From JAUVXJ01 sp034411995 (GTDB taxonomy: Bacteria > Chloroflexota > Anaerolineae > UBA7937 > B3-Chlor): DNA of 64,000 nucleotides. Positions 24,075 to 31,824 of the stretch are shown here, one piece after another; within the stretch, counting starts at the first letter, position 1, and every line of letters begins with the position of its first letter. The position numbers were made by a program, and so were the translations under genes. The notes beneath the pieces are model-generated. The model was not told the DNA's origin and ran no database searches. It saw only the letters and a list, made by a program, of their open reading frames with translations. Location of the stretch: assembly GCA_034411995.1 (NCBI GenBank), contig DAOUME010000013.1, forward strand, positions 62,001 to 126,000, in the 5' to 3' direction.

Positions 24075-24701
24075 ATGGCCATGACCGACAGAGAACGCAT
24101 CCTCGCCTTTCTCCGCTCCGTCTCGCCTCGGGCGGCCACCAACAGCCAGATCCTGGAGGCCACGGGCATCGAAGACCGCCACCTGGTCTACGAACTCACC
24201 CAGGAGCTAGTGGCAGAGGGTCAGATCCACGGCGTGAAGCACGACCGCCAGTGGTTCTTCTGGATCGGCGAGCCGGAGACGATGCCGGAGCCCGTCCCCG
24301 TCCACAGGCCTGCCCCCCGCTTCACCCGTCGCCGGTTCGAGAAGCTGGCCCGGCAGAAGATGAGCGAGCACTATAACGAACGACTGGAGCCCGGCTGGGT
24401 GGGCGAGGTGCACAAGCGCTTTCATTTCGTGGCCCCCTACGGGCGGATCGTGGGCCACGCCCTCTACCACCCCCGTTTGGGTAGTGCGCGGTGGCCCCCC
24501 GCCAGGGCGGCGACCATCGCCGAGCACGTCTGGCTGCTGGAGAAGACCGGCGCGCCGGAGACCTTCCTGGTCTTCGCCCACGACCGGCGCACACCCACCA
24601 TGTGGCTGGAGCGGTACGGCAACCTGGTCTCCCGCGTCACCTTGTACTTCTTGAGCGACGATGGGGAGCTGGAGGAGCTGGCCAACCCATCAACGTCTTG
24701 A
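24075..24701 (+). CDS. Winged-helix protein of unknown function, RM-associated
   Basis: 208 residues with a clear RBS (TAGGAGGCCCCC). The first 65 residues look like a winged helix (RERILAFLRSVSPRAATNSQILEATGIEDRHLVYELTQELVAEGQIHGVKHDRQWFFWI). A proline-rich linker follows, then about 120 residues of mixed alpha/beta (HFVAPYGRIVGHALYHP, TFLVFAHDRRTPTMWLERYGNLVSRVTLYFLSDDG) with no motif I can name. It lies 16 nt after the DUF5655 gene, so it is probably a further accessory gene of the restriction operon. Confidence 0.6.
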   Translation: MAMTDRERILAFLRSVSPRAATNSQILEATGIEDRHLVYELTQELVAEGQIHGVKHDRQWFFWIGEPETMPEPVPVHRPAPRFTRRRFEKLARQKMSEHYNERLEPGWVGEVHKRFHFVAPYGRIVGHALYHPRLGSARWPPARAATIAEHVWLLEKTGAPETFLVFAHDRRTPTMWLERYGNLVSRVTLYFLSDDGELEELANPSTS

Positions 24702-24711
24702 CGCCAACAAT

Positions 24712-24741
24712 GGTAGGGGCACGGCATGCCGTGCCCCTACC
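24712..24741. repeat. REP palindrome 1
   Basis: A perfect 30-bp palindrome with arm GGTAGGGGCACGGCA, followed by CGAGA. It sits at the 3' end of the winged-helix gene and upstream of the REP-associated transposase. Confidence 0.9.
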
Positions 24742-24863
24742 GAGACATCAGGTCAACCGGACTCGGAGCCCACTTGATGCTGAGGGAAGAGGAGCCGGTT
24801 CGTGCAGTGAGGAACGGTCCACAGCCGTTCTTCGACGCTCCGCCCCTAGGTGGACGAGGTCAG

Positions 24864-25427
24864 ATGGCTAGACACCGAGCCGAGCAGCGCCGATCCATCC
24901 GGCTACCTCAGTTCGACTACACCCAACCCGGGGCCTACACCGTCACTATCTGCACGCAACCTGGGGCGCCAATGCTCGGGCGGATCACCGACGGCGTGGT
25001 GCGGCTCAATGACTACGGCAAGGTTGTCGAAGACTGTTGGCGCCAGATCCCCGCCCACATCCCCGCGGTGGAGCTTGATGCCTTCGTCGTCATGCCTAAC
25101 CACGTGCACGGCATCCTCGTTCTTGCCCAAGACTCCCGGGGTAGGGGCACGGCATGCCGTACCCCTACCGAGAGATTCGGGCAACCGGTTCCTGGCTCCT
25201 TGCCGACGCTGATCCGCTCCTTCAAGTCAGCCGCCACAAGGGTCATCAATAAGCTCAGAGACACGCCGGGCGGGCGTGTGTGGCAAAGAGGTTACTACGA
25301 GCGGGTGATCCGCAACGAACGAGAATTGAACGCGGTCCGGCGCTACACAGCGTACAATCCCCTCAGACGGGCGCTGGACCCGGAGAATCCAGCCAATGCA
25401 GACAGGCTAGAAGGGACAGAACCCTGA
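24864..25427 (+). CDS. REP-associated tyrosine transposase (RAYT, Y1 family)
   Basis: A 187-residue single-strand transposase of the IS200/IS605-like Y1 superfamily. It shows the metal-binding HUH-type motif MPNHVHGIL (H80, H82) and the catalytic region RGYYERVIRNERELNAVRRYTAYNP with candidate tyrosines near 144-145 and 161. ATG at 24864 is chosen because the RAYT core (IRLPQFDYTQPGAYTVTICT) begins 12 residues later. RAYTs are thought to mobilise REP palindromes; three good copies surround or lie inside this gene. Confidence 0.92.
   Translation: MARHRAEQRRSIRLPQFDYTQPGAYTVTICTQPGAPMLGRITDGVVRLNDYGKVVEDCWRQIPAHIPAVELDAFVVMPNHVHGILVLAQDSRGRGTACRTPTERFGQPVPGSLPTLIRSFKSAATRVINKLRDTPGGRVWQRGYYERVIRNERELNAVRRYTAYNPLRRALDPENPANADRLEGTEP
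25140..25169. repeat. REP palindrome 2, inside the RAYT coding sequence
   Basis: The same 30-bp palindrome as at 24712 with one mismatch, located within the transposase gene and followed by CGAGAGATTCGG. It encodes about residues 93-102 (GRGTACRTPT) in frame, just after the HUH motif. Confidence 0.9.
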
Positions 25428-25508
25428 TGGCCGATGAACAGATCAGGCACGTCTTCGAGAAGCCTTCCACTGTTCCCGCGGGCTACGATCCGCCCAGCCG
25501 GGTAGGTA
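25428..25508 (+). pseudogene. Relic of an hsdM N-terminal segment
   Basis: Begins at the ATG abutting the RAYT stop and encodes MADEQIRHVFEKPSTVPAGYDPPS, against MADEQTRPPFDRPSTIPAGYDWPS inside the intact HsdM (about 22111-22185). The match ends at GTAGGTAGC. No upstream or downstream hsdM sequence is present. Confidence 0.82.
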
Positions 25509-25572
25509 GCAGGCACAGCGCCCAATAGGAGGGGATGTTCGACGCGCCAAGGCCTGGAGGGGGAGAATAGAA

Positions 25573-25598
25573 AGGGCACGGCATGCCGTGCCCCTACC
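25573..25598. repeat. REP palindrome 3 (one arm shortened)
   Basis: AGGGCACGGCATGCCGTGCCCCTACC followed by CGAGAGCTCCGG; matches REP 1 and 2 but the left arm lacks the GGTAG end. Confidence 0.85.
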
Positions 25599-25645
25599 GA
25601 GAGCTCCGGCCAGCCAGACGCTGAGTCCGTCCGATGGTCAGGGAG

Positions 25646-25736
25646 CACGAGCCCGCCCGTGTAGGGAGGAACGGTTCACGCCGGTTCCGTCAGGCCTCCG
25701 CCCCAGCGTGGACCGGGATAGATGGCCACACTCGAT
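25646..25736 (+). repeat. Degenerate duplicate of the RAYT upstream region
   Basis: This stretch parallels 24793-24879, the 5' flank and first codons of the RAYT gene: a shared GAGGAACGGT, then CCGTTC/CCGGTTC, CTCCGCCCC and AGATGGC-AGACAC/AGATGGCCACACT. It suggests a decayed second element whose body is gone. Confidence 0.6.
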
Positions 25737-25737
25737 G

Positions 25738-25778
25738 TAGGGGCGGGTCCGAGACGCGGGTCCGAGACCCGCCCGTAC
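25738..25778. repeat. Imperfect palindromic repeat
   Basis: TAGGGGCGGGTC at the left pairs with GACCCGCCCGTA at the right around a central CGAGACGCGGGTCCGA. A second palindrome type in the gene-free stretch 25510-26000. Nothing else is recognised there. Confidence 0.6.
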
Positions 25779-26000
25779 GTCGCCAGGTTCCCAACCTGCT
25801 GAAGCCGGACCCTTCCTCCCCCCGGCGCAGCTTTCGCGCCCTTCGCTCGACTCGTGCACTTCGCGATCCGCTCCCGTCTACCTCCAACAGAACGCAGCAG
25901 CACACCTTCGCGGGCGCCCATGCTCAATATGACTCCAATGTCCCCCTCGCCCCGACCCTCCCGGAGGTTGAGAACCTCCGGGGCGTGTTACCGACGGTGT

Positions 26001-26029
26001 TTGCGCCCTCGAGCGCCGTGGGCTACAAT
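26001..26029 (+). promoter_or_regulatory. Promoter of lipoprotein gene 1
   Basis: TTGCGC (26001-26006), 17-nt spacer, TACAAT (26024-26029), 50 nt before the start codon. Same design as the promoter of lipoprotein 2. Confidence 0.65.
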
Positions 26030-26079
26030 GCCTCCAACGGTCCGCGTTCTTACACCAAGGGCCAGAGGGGGAAAGAAGG

Positions 26080-26889
26080 ATGAAATCCGCGCATCTACGC
26101 TATCTGGGCCTGTCGCTCGTACTGCTCCTGCTGTTGGGGACCACCCTGGCCTGCGAGCTCCCCGGCACGACCAGCGAGCCCTCCAGGCCCACCATCTTCA
26201 TCACCTCCCCCACCAGCGGCGAGGAGTTCCAGGTAGGGGAGGAGGTCACCGTCCTCTCCTCGGCCAACGACGCCAAGGGCGTGTCCAGGGTGGAGCTATA
26301 CGTGGATGGTGCTCTCTACGCCAGCGACCGCAGCCCCAACCCTGGAGGCGACGCCGAAGTGGCCATGTTCCAGACCTGGGTGGCCGAGGCCCCCGGCCCC
26401 CACACCCTCTCCGTCATCGCCGTGAACGTGGACGGCCAGCCGAGCGATCCCTGGGCCGTGACCGTCAGGGTGGCGGGTGACACTACCAGCCCTTCGGCTT
26501 CCCCCACCACGGAACAGGCTCCGCCCCCCGTGGTCACCGCCACCTACACGGTGACGGCGACGGAGACCGTTCCGCCGCCTCCACCCGCCCCCACGGCCAC
26601 CTCACTGCCACCCACACCCACGCTCAACCCCGATGCCCCGCTCATCAAGTACTTCCGGGCTAACGGCCAGGACGGAAGTTACACGGCGGCTCCCGGGGAG
26701 AGCGTCCTCCTGAGCTGGGACTGGGAGCGCGTAGGCGCCGCGTACCTGGACCCCGGAAACGTGGCCCTGGCCTGCCCCACCATGCCCTGCACGTTCATCG
26801 TCATTCCTGAGGGCACCACCACCTACACCCTCAGGGCCATCAACTCCGTAGCCACCACCAAGCTCTCGGTGACGGTGGAGATCAAGTAG
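26080..26889 (+). CDS. Ig-like surface lipoprotein 1
   Basis: 269 residues. Lipoprotein signal peptide with lipobox TLAC (Cys at about residue 25). Residues about 37-130 form a bacterial Ig-like domain (PTIFITSPTSGEEFQVGEEVTVLSSANDAKGVSRVELYVDG). A Pro/Thr-rich linker (about 135-185) leads to a C-terminal beta domain (KYFRANGQDGSYTAAPGESVLLSWDW ... TTTYTLRAINSVATTKLSV). It would be anchored outside the membrane; ligand unknown. Paralogue of the next gene. GAAAGAAGG upstream. Confidence 0.8.
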   Translation: MKSAHLRYLGLSLVLLLLLGTTLACELPGTTSEPSRPTIFITSPTSGEEFQVGEEVTVLSSANDAKGVSRVELYVDGALYASDRSPNPGGDAEVAMFQTWVAEAPGPHTLSVIAVNVDGQPSDPWAVTVRVAGDTTSPSASPTTEQAPPPVVTATYTVTATETVPPPPPAPTATSLPPTPTLNPDAPLIKYFRANGQDGSYTAAPGESVLLSWDWERVGAAYLDPGNVALACPTMPCTFIVIPEGTTTYTLRAINSVATTKLSVTVEIK

Positions 26890-27021
26890 ACGGCGAGCCC
26901 GCTCAGGGTGCCGCTGGACAGAATCGGGGCGGCGCAGGGAGGTTTCGCCCCCTGCTCGCTCGTCGAGGCGGAGCTCACGGCGGGACCCCCCTCACCATGC
27001 GCCCTGCGGCCCGGTCAACGG

Positions 27022-27050
27022 TTGCTTGCCTGAGCTGCCTGCGCTACAAT
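27022..27050 (+). promoter_or_regulatory. Promoter of lipoprotein gene 2
   Basis: TTGCTT (27022-27027), 17-nt spacer, TACAAT (27045-27050), 44 nt before the ATG. Confidence 0.65.
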
Positions 27051-27094
27051 GGGACAACTTGCTTTTCCGCACACTCACAGAAGGAGGAACCCTC

Positions 27095-28324
27095 ATGAAC
27101 AACATCCGAGTGCGGCACCTGGCCCTGCTCCTGGTGATCGCCCTTCTGCTCGCCAGCACGCTGGCGTGCGAGATCGGTGGAGCTCCGGCCAAGCCCACGG
27201 TTACCATCACCGCCCCCACCAGCGACGCCGAGTTCGAGGTGGGGGACGAGGTGACCGTCCTCTCTTCGGCCTCAGACTCCAAAGGCGTCACCAGGGTGGA
27301 ACTGTTCGTGGACGGAGACCTTTGGCGTACTGACTCCAGTCCCAGCGCCGAGGGCGAGAAGTCGCTGGCCATGGCCCAGACCTGGGTGGCCGAGGATCCC
27401 GGCAGCCACACCCTCTCCGTCATCGCCTACAACGTGGACGGCGTGGAGAGCGCCCCCTGGGCGGTGACCATCAAGGTGGTGGAGGCCGGTGGAGTGGTAA
27501 CCCCGCCCACCGCCACCTCGCCCGGCGCGCCACCGCCCGCGGCGACCAACACGCCACCTCCTCCCCCGCCCGAGGCCACAGCGACCACGCCGCCACCACC
27601 ACCGACGGAGACCGTACCTCCAGCAGCACCCACCGACACCCCGGAGCCAGACCAGCCCGACCTGGTCCTGGATGGGTTGTCCATCAACCCCACCGATCCC
27701 GATTGGGGCGAGTCCATCGAGGTCTCGGTGGACGTGGGCAATTACGGCCATGCCCCCTCTGGACCGTACAGCGTGATCTTCAGGTACGGCAGTGGCGACT
27801 TCGACGTCTGCGAATGGGCCGACAAGCCTCCGTTGCCAGCCGGGGACGGTGGAACCCTCCACTGCACCGTGGACCACGTCTACGTGTCCTTCAACACCGT
27901 GGCCACCGTGGACTGGCGCGACACCGTGGACGAGAGCAACGAGGACAACAACAGCATGGAGCTGGCCATGGAGGTCAGCCCGGCACCTCTGGCCGATCTG
28001 TACATCAGCGAGATCAGGGTGGTGCCCGACTCTCCTCAGCAGGGCTCGCCTGCCACAGTGGGAGTGCACATCCATAACGGCGGAAACGTAGCGGCCAGCG
28101 GCTTCAAGGTGGTCTGGAGGTCCGCAGGGCCGACCATCGGCTGCCAGTGGGACGCCGACCCTATCGGCCCCGGTGAAGCGCGGTGGTACCAGTGCGAGTA
28201 TACCTACGGCGGCTGGAACCCCAATTACACCACCACGGCCATCGTCGACCCTGACGGCGTGGTAGACGAGCTGGACGACGACAACAACGAGCTGGTCAAG
28301 ATGCTCAACGTCCGGCCCGACTAG
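27095..28324 (+). CDS. Ig-like/CARDB surface lipoprotein 2
   Basis: 409 residues. Lipobox TLAC, then an Ig-like domain nearly parallel to that of lipoprotein 1 (PTVTITAPTSDAEFEVGDEVTVLSSASDSKGVTRVELFVDG), a Pro/Thr-rich linker, and two CARDB-type adhesion domains (PDLVLDGLSINPTDPDWGESIEVSVDVGNYG; ADLYISEIRVVPDSPQQGSPATVGVHIHNGG), each ending in D-E-x-N-E-D/D-N-N. ATG at 27095 follows AAGGAGGAACCCTC. Probably a cell-surface binding protein; tandem duplicate with different C-termini. Confidence 0.82.
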   Translation: MNNIRVRHLALLLVIALLLASTLACEIGGAPAKPTVTITAPTSDAEFEVGDEVTVLSSASDSKGVTRVELFVDGDLWRTDSSPSAEGEKSLAMAQTWVAEDPGSHTLSVIAYNVDGVESAPWAVTIKVVEAGGVVTPPTATSPGAPPPAATNTPPPPPPEATATTPPPPPTETVPPAAPTDTPEPDQPDLVLDGLSINPTDPDWGESIEVSVDVGNYGHAPSGPYSVIFRYGSGDFDVCEWADKPPLPAGDGGTLHCTVDHVYVSFNTVATVDWRDTVDESNEDNNSMELAMEVSPAPLADLYISEIRVVPDSPQQGSPATVGVHIHNGGNVAASGFKVVWRSAGPTIGCQWDADPIGPGEARWYQCEYTYGGWNPNYTTTAIVDPDGVVDELDDDNNELVKMLNVRPD

Positions 28325-28356
28325 ACAGGCCGGTGCGAGTCAAACAAAGGTGAACG

Positions 28357-28398
28357 GGATGTGCCCTCCGCTCCCGGAGATGGTGGGCACATCCTTTC
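28357..28398 (+). terminator. Terminator after lipoprotein 2
   Basis: 10-bp stem GGATGTGCCC / GGGCACATCC (28357-28366, 28385-28394) followed by TTTCC. Confidence 0.75.
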
Positions 28399-28491
28399 CA
28401 TAAATGCCGTCCAGTATCCACCAACGGCGGTGACAGTGTTCGGCCTGAGCGGGTGGCCGCTCGGCTTGAAACGCCGGGGGGAGGCAGCGCT

Positions 28492-29364
28492 ATGTGCGAG
28501 TTTTGTACAAAGCACGGTGAAGGCCACAAATGGTACCTCCAGATGCAGAACTACGCCGAGGAGCTCCTCCACGAGGAACTCTCCCCCACTCAGAAGGAGT
28601 TCGCCCACGCCGACACGCGCCTGGAGTGGAACCAGCGTTTCTTCGAGAACTTCGTCTTGCCGGCCGTGAGCAGCGTGCCCGCCGCGCGCAACTACATGAC
28701 CGGCGCCCCGGCGGACGCTCCTCCCCGGGCGTCTGAGAGAACCCCGGACGAGATCGTCCAGGAGTCGAAGGTGGTCCACTTCGGCCAGGTCTTGCCCCGA
28801 GAGGACGCCGAACAGGTGCTCGAGATGGTGGACTCCATCACCCGCATGCCCTGCGGTTGCCGCTTTCTGTCCATCGGTAAAGCTGACAAGCGATACTGCC
28901 TCGGGTTGGGCGTGGACAGATGGGGTGTGTTGGGCAAGTACCCCGATGCCGCCTCGTCGCTGGAGGTGCTGGAAAAAGAGGAAGCCAAGAGGATCGTCAG
29001 GGAATACGACGAGGAGGGGTTGGTCCATACGATCTGGACCGGTGTGGCTCCCTACACCATCGGTATCTGCAACTGCGATCGCGATTGTCAAGCCTACAAG
29101 GGGTACATCGAGGAGGGGGGGCCGCCCAACTTCTTCCGAGGAGAGTACGTGGCCCAGGTGGACTGGGACCTCTGCACCGGGTGCAAGTCCTGTTTGAGAC
29201 AATGCCAGTTCGGTGCCCAGTTCTACTCCTCCGCCCTGCAGAAAGTATACATCGATCCCCAGAGATGCTTCGGCTGCGGGCTGTGCAGGGCTGAGTGTCC
29301 TCATGAGGCCATCGAGCTCCTGCCCAGGGAGGAACACCCGGAGGCTGCCGAACTGTGGCTCTAG
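28492..29364 (+). CDS. 4Fe-4S ferredoxin-like protein with extended N-terminus
   Basis: 290 residues. The last 70 hold two ferredoxin-type clusters: CTGCKSCLRQC and CFGCGLCRAECP. The preceding 220 residues contain further cysteines (MCEFCTKHG at the N-terminus, MPCGCRFLS near residue 123, GICNCDRDC near 190) that could bind another cluster. It is an electron carrier or part of an oxidoreductase; the partner is not evident. ATG at 28492 with GGGGGGAGGCAGCGCT upstream. Confidence 0.8.
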   Translation: MCEFCTKHGEGHKWYLQMQNYAEELLHEELSPTQKEFAHADTRLEWNQRFFENFVLPAVSSVPAARNYMTGAPADAPPRASERTPDEIVQESKVVHFGQVLPREDAEQVLEMVDSITRMPCGCRFLSIGKADKRYCLGLGVDRWGVLGKYPDAASSLEVLEKEEAKRIVREYDEEGLVHTIWTGVAPYTIGICNCDRDCQAYKGYIEEGGPPNFFRGEYVAQVDWDLCTGCKSCLRQCQFGAQFYSSALQKVYIDPQRCFGCGLCRAECPHEAIELLPREEHPEAAELWL

Positions 29365-29460
29365 CCACGCCATCAGCCGACTGTTCGCCAGGGAAGCGTA
29401 GCCTGACGGCGTGGACCTGGCCTCGGAGCCGCCATCGATCCGTGAGTTGAGGATGAAGTC

Positions 29461-29967
29461 ATGAACGCAGAGCAGATCATCCACTTGCTGGGGTTGCAGC
29501 CTCACCCTGAAGAGGGAGGGTTCTTCGCCGAGACCTACAAGTGCGAGGAGGGTATACCCAAGAAGGCCCTGCCCGAGAGGTATCGGGCCAGGAGATCCTT
29601 CGGCACGGCCATCTACTACCTGCTGACCGCCGACACTCTCTCCGAGCTGCACCGGCTGGAGTCGGACGAGATCTTCCACTTCTACCTGGGAGACCCCGTG
29701 ACCATGCTCCAACTGCACCCCGATGGCGACTCCGAGGTGGTGACCCTGGGACAGGACATCGCCGCGGGCCAGAGGGTTCAGGTGGTGGTGCCCAGGGGGA
29801 CCTGGCAGGGGGCGCTGCTCAACGAGGGTGGGGAGTACGCCCTTCTGGGATGCACGGTGGCGCCAGGGTTCGAGTACGCGGACTACGAGACGGCGTCGAG
29901 GTTCGATCTGCTGAAAGAGTATCCCGAGCACGAGGAGCTCATCCTGCGGCTAACGTCGTCGCGGTGA
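29461..29967 (+). CDS. Cupin, DUF985 family
   Basis: 168 residues with the DUF985 cupin pattern: LGLQPHPEEGGFFAETYK near the start, then FGTAIYYLL, HRLESDEIFHFYLGDPV and the end GCTVAPGFEYADYETA. A beta-barrel protein of unknown substrate. A spaced AGTTGAGGATGAAGTC precedes the ATG. Confidence 0.9.
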   Translation: MNAEQIIHLLGLQPHPEEGGFFAETYKCEEGIPKKALPERYRARRSFGTAIYYLLTADTLSELHRLESDEIFHFYLGDPVTMLQLHPDGDSEVVTLGQDIAAGQRVQVVVPRGTWQGALLNEGGEYALLGCTVAPGFEYADYETASRFDLLKEYPEHEELILRLTSSR

Positions 29968-30074
29968 TTCAGATACCGCCGTAGCCATGGTCCTTCTCCC
30001 AGGGCCCTGAGGTGCCGGGGCGCTGGACAGAGTGGCCGTAGATATCGCTTGCGCGAGAATAGGGGGAGTCAACG

Positions 30075-30497
30075 ATGGAAAAAAGCGTCATCATCAACAA
30101 GCCGGCGGAAGACGTCTTTGCTTTCGTGACGGACGTGGCCAACTTCGCCAAGTGGAACAAGCAGGCCGGCCCGGCCGAGCAGTCTTCCGAGGGTCCCGTT
30201 GGACTGGGAACCAAGTATCGCGGCAGCTACGACATCATGGGGCGGACCATGCAGTGGGTCTCGGAGATCACTGAGTACGAGCCCAACCGCAAGGCGGTGC
30301 AGAAGATAAGTATGGGGCCCACGGAGATGACCATGGGTTGGTTCGTCGAGCCGATGGAGGGCGGGGCCAAGTTCACCATTCGCTCCGAGGGCGCCATGGG
30401 CGGCCTGGCCAAGCTGGTCGGTCCTCTCATGGACCGCACCATGGAGAAGCAGATGGAGGAGAACCTGGCCCGGCTGAAAGCCCTGCTGGAGGGATAG
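30075..30497 (+). CDS. SRPBCC-family (polyketide cyclase/START-like) protein
   Basis: 140 residues with the SRPBCC opening (KSVIINKPAEDVFAFVTDVANFAKWNKQ), a beta-sheet middle and a long C-terminal helix (LMDRTMEKQMEENLARLKALLEG). Binds a hydrophobic ligand in related proteins. RBS AGGGGGAG. Single gene. Confidence 0.88.
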   Translation: MEKSVIINKPAEDVFAFVTDVANFAKWNKQAGPAEQSSEGPVGLGTKYRGSYDIMGRTMQWVSEITEYEPNRKAVQKISMGPTEMTMGWFVEPMEGGAKFTIRSEGAMGGLAKLVGPLMDRTMEKQMEENLARLKALLEG

Positions 30498-30624
30498 ACG
30501 CTCGCCCCGTCCCTTGCGGTGAGCGCGCCTATCCTGAGCCATGCCCTGAGCCTTGCCCTGAGCGTCGCGAAGGGCCTGTCGAAGGGCCCTTCGAAGGACC
30601 CGACCATTCATCCTCCCCCCGACC

Positions 30625-30797
30625 ATTCCCCTCCCTTGATGGGAGGGGCCAGGGGAGGGTGATGCCTTGACCGCTGCCATCCCGCCCACCAACCCACTCA
30701 CCCCCTCGACGATTCCCCCTCCCTTGATGGGAGGGGCCAGGGGAGGGTGATGCCTTGACCGCTGCCATCCCGCCCACCAAGCCGCTCACCCCCTCCT
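30625..30797 (+). repeat. 87-bp tandem duplication in an intergenic region
   Basis: The unit from ATTCCCC at 30625 repeats from 30712 with few changes; each contains CCCTCCCTTGATGGGAGGGG. Upstream (30530-30600) are short repeats of CCCTGAGC and GTCGAAGGG. The stretch 30498-30850 has no gene. Confidence 0.8.
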
Positions 30798-30850
30798 CCT
30801 TCCTCCCCCATCCAGGGGGAGGAAGCCAGCACCCCGCCACCGATCTCCCC

Positions 30851-30903
30851 GTTCGTAGTGTGCGCTTCAGCGCGTCACAAGGGCTGAAACCCTTACTACG
30901 AAC
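30851..30903. repeat. Palindromic repeat with 9-bp arms
   Basis: GTTCGTAGT (30851-30859) / ACTACGAAC (30895-30903), enclosing CGCTTCAGCG and AAGGG...CCCTT sub-hairpins. Dispersed-repeat type hairpin, also a possible terminator. Confidence 0.6.
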
Positions 30904-30917
30904 AGGCATGCCTCTTA

Positions 30918-30947
30918 TTAGACACTCACCAGCAGATGCGGTATACT
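30918..30947 (+). promoter_or_regulatory. Possible promoter of fdhE-fdhD
   Basis: TTAGAC (30918-30923), 18-nt spacer, TATACT (30942-30947), 43 nt before the fdhE start. Confidence 0.5.
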
Positions 30948-30990
30948 TGAGAGGCAGAGAACCCCCCAACCCAGAAAGGACAGGCAGTCC

Positions 30991-31824
30991 GTGGAAACCC
31001 CAACGGCGGACCAGGAGCTCCTGGCGGCGCTGCGCGATGCACAGGAGAACCATCCGGAACTGGCGCACACTATCGACCTGCACGAGGAGATCATCAGCGC
31101 GCGGTCGACGGTCGAGGTCAACAGGCCCGATCTCCACGTGGATCAGCAGGCAGTCTCCAAACTCCTGGACCAGCGTGTGGCCCTCCTTCAACACTGGGGA
31201 CTGGAGTGGGATCCGGCTCGAGTGGCCGCCCTTGCCGCCCAGATCTGCGACATCGGTGCCCGCCACAGAGAGGAACTGGCGCCACAGTTCGAAGAAGCGC
31301 GCTCCTTGCTCACCAACGAGAACGGTGGGGGCCTGGTCATCGTCGCCGCGTGGGTAAAGGATGGCAGGGTGGACCTGCCAGACGTCGCCGTCGAGACCCG
31401 CGAGTTGCTCCCCTTCGTGCTCATCCACTCCCTGCACCCCTTCTTGTATGCCCAGGCCGTTCTCTTCACACCCTTTATCCAGGACGAGCGCTGGTACCAA
31501 CGCCGGTGTCCGGTCTGTTACGGCGAGCCCGATTTCGGCTACCTGGAGGAAAAAGTGGGCGGGCTGCGGCTCCTCTGCTCCCGCTGTGACACGTTGTGGA
31601 CATCCAGGCGAGGTGAGTGCGCCTTCTGCGGCAACTCCGATAGTGAGACCTTCGCCTACTACCTCAGCGACGATGAGGTGTATCGCCTCTACGTGTGTGA
31701 CCACTGCCAACGGTACTTCAAGGTCTTCGACGGAAGGCAGTCCTCTCTCCAACCCCTCTTGCCCTTGTTGCGCATCATCACCGTAGGCATGGACGTCTCA
31801 GCACGTGAAGAGGGGTATCGATAG
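30991..31824 (+). CDS. fdhE: Formate dehydrogenase accessory protein FdhE
   Basis: 277 residues with the FdhE zinc-binding motifs RRCPVCYGEPDFGYLEE, LLCSRCDTLW, ECAFCGN and YVCDHCQRYFKVFD in the C-terminal half. FdhE helps mature or deliver formate dehydrogenase. GTG start at 30991 after CAGAAAGGACAGGCAGTCC. It overlaps fdhD by 20 nt. No formate dehydrogenase structural gene is in the window. Confidence 0.92.
   Translation: METPTADQELLAALRDAQENHPELAHTIDLHEEIISARSTVEVNRPDLHVDQQAVSKLLDQRVALLQHWGLEWDPARVAALAAQICDIGARHREELAPQFEEARSLLTNENGGGLVIVAAWVKDGRVDLPDVAVETRELLPFVLIHSLHPFLYAQAVLFTPFIQDERWYQRRCPVCYGEPDFGYLEEKVGGLRLLCSRCDTLWTSRRGECAFCGNSDSETFAYYLSDDEVYRLYVCDHCQRYFKVFDGRQSSLQPLLPLLRIITVGMDVSAREEGYR

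Noticed and set aside
24712..25598. REP palindromes as ordinary transcription terminators
   Set aside because: They lack T-runs, occur with the same sequence at several sites, and one is inside a coding sequence next to a RAYT gene.
24712..25778. CRISPR array
   Set aside because: The palindromic repeats are irregularly spaced by hundreds of bases with genes between them, and no cas genes are present. No other repeat-spacer pattern was found in the window.
28425..28490. Riboswitch before the ferredoxin-like gene
   Set aside because: A GC-rich hairpin (GAGCGG/CCGCTC) is present but matches no known consensus and could simply be local symmetry.
28321..29931. 536-codon open frame on the minus strand
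   Set aside because: Antisense to the ferredoxin-like protein and the DUF985 cupin, both with clear motifs. No RBS or recognisable domain.
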